Positions 63,331-64,000 of a stretch of 64,000 nt of DNA are shown here, in pieces; position 1 is the stretch's first letter; each line of letters begins with the position of its first letter. This stretch comes from Watersipora subatra (Eukaryota; Bryozoa; Gymnolaemata; Cheilostomatida; Watersiporidae). The stretch lies in assembly GCF_963576615.1 (NCBI RefSeq), contig NC_088716.1:434001-498000 (forward strand). The letters are read 5' to 3'. Under the pieces are notes generated by a model. The model was not told where the DNA came from. It was given only the letters and a program-made list of their open reading frames with translations, and did not search any database. Position numbers and translations under genes: made by a program.

Positions 63331-64000
63331 CTCTTTGGGGACGAATCACGTGAAAGCCCGTCAAACGGGCAATGTCTCAGAGGCCGAATCACGTGAAAGC
63401 CCGTTAGAAATCAGTCTACGATAGACCTTTTTTAAAATATTTTATTTTTTAAGAAAATAGCGTTTAAAAATAAAATTAATTATTTCATCAATTTTAGTAG
63501 GTTTTGTAGTAATGTTTTGAGACTGAAAAGTAATCCCTAATACGCATGTGCAAGAAGAACACGTTGCAAAAAATTGCTCTTCCTTTTTGGAAAGCTAGTC
63601 AAAATGGACGGACGTGATTGCTCCAGCTCAGCCAAAAAAGTACGTTTAGATGAAGACATCAACTGGTTCGACAGTGAGGAAGAGGATATCAGGTCAGAAG
63701 AAAGTGGGGAAGACGATGCATGTGAAATAGAAGATCAACAGAGTGAATCTGATAGCGAAAATGAGAGTGAAACGGACGGCGATGAAACAGGGAGTATTTA
63801 CGGCTTTCAAAGAGGAGCCGACTTAAAACCCAAAGATTTGCATTTTGATGAAAGCTTGGCAGGAGTAAAAAGTCGAATTCCTGGACAGATAAGTATTCTT
63901 GATTATTTAAAACTTTTTATCACATCGGCCATCATGAATGTATTAGTTAACGAAACAAATAGATATGGCCTTCAAAAACATCGCGATGCCTGGGAGCCTG
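63331..64000 (+). mobile_element. Second piggyBac element, truncated by window end
   Basis: TTAA at 63327-63330 precedes the terminus CTCTTTGGGGACG. From about 63365 it aligns with the first element (shared GCAATGTCTCAG, CGATAGACCTTTTTTAAAA, GAACACGTTG). It differs near the end by carrying GAATCACGTGAAAGCCCGT twice, at about 63343 and 63384. The right end lies outside the window. Confidence 0.92.
63604..64000 (+). CDS. piggyBac transposase N-terminal part, open to window end
   Basis: The frame starts MDGRDCSSSAKKVRL and stays open for 132 codons to the window edge. It includes the acidic DINWFDSEEEDI segment and the start of the transposase domain (ITSAIMNVLVNETNRYG). Where the first copy has a TGA stop this copy has CAA. 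The catalytic core lies beyond the window. It could be an active copy or a source for related elements, but the visible part cannot decide this. Confidence 0.9.
   Translation, partial: MDGRDCSSSAKKVRLDEDINWFDSEEEDIRSEESGEDDACEIEDQQSESDSENESETDGDETGSIYGFQRGADLKPKDLHFDESLAGVKSRIPGQISILDYLKLFITSAIMNVLVNETNRYGLQKHRDAWEP

Overview
This is an intron-rich, AT-rich animal nuclear genome window. It shows GT-AG introns, polyadenylation signals, tRNA-derived SINEs, and piggyBac and PIF/Harbinger transposons. A run of exactly 200 Ns at 10201-10400 is a scaffolding gap. The gene content points to a marine invertebrate; a lophotrochozoan is plausible but I cannot name the species.

Layout. At 1.98-5.77 kb (+) lies a six-exon RecQ-family helicase gene. 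It faces a gene of at least eight exons encoding a DUF6589-type protein at 6.49-10.2 kb (-), whose 5' end is lost in the gap. At 13.2-18.8 kb (-) is a complete gene for an ankyrin-repeat protein followed by three tandem 96-nt coiled-coil cassette exons. From 18.8 to 36.7 kb I find no gene, only MITE-like elements, foldbacks, SINE heads and a minisatellite. A decayed piggyBac element (36749-40123, TTAA on both sides) sits between two copies of a 650-bp direct repeat. An apparently intact autonomous PIF/Harbinger element (42822-47778, TAA target duplication) carries a four-exon DDE transposase and a three-exon MADF/Myb-like partner gene. From 48 to 61 kb there is again no intact gene, but there are nested repeat families, a relic terminal exon of the ankyrin/coiled-coil type at 53.8 kb, an (AT)n tract and a minisatellite. 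A broken two-exon gene with a CRE/CCAAT/TATA promoter follows at 61.0-62.0 kb. The window ends inside a second piggyBac copy (63331 onward) whose visible reading frame is intact.

The most unusual signal is the convergent RecQ-DUF6589 pair, with a tandem repeat between the stops and GC-rich hairpins in the RecQ introns. It may be a two-gene mobile or formerly mobile module, but no terminal repeats could be shown, so that is inference. Three loci (RecQ, DUF6589, the first piggyBac) contain single-base frameshifts in homopolymer runs, which may be decay or assembly error. Exon boundaries were deduced by hand from splice signals, reading phase and family resemblance.
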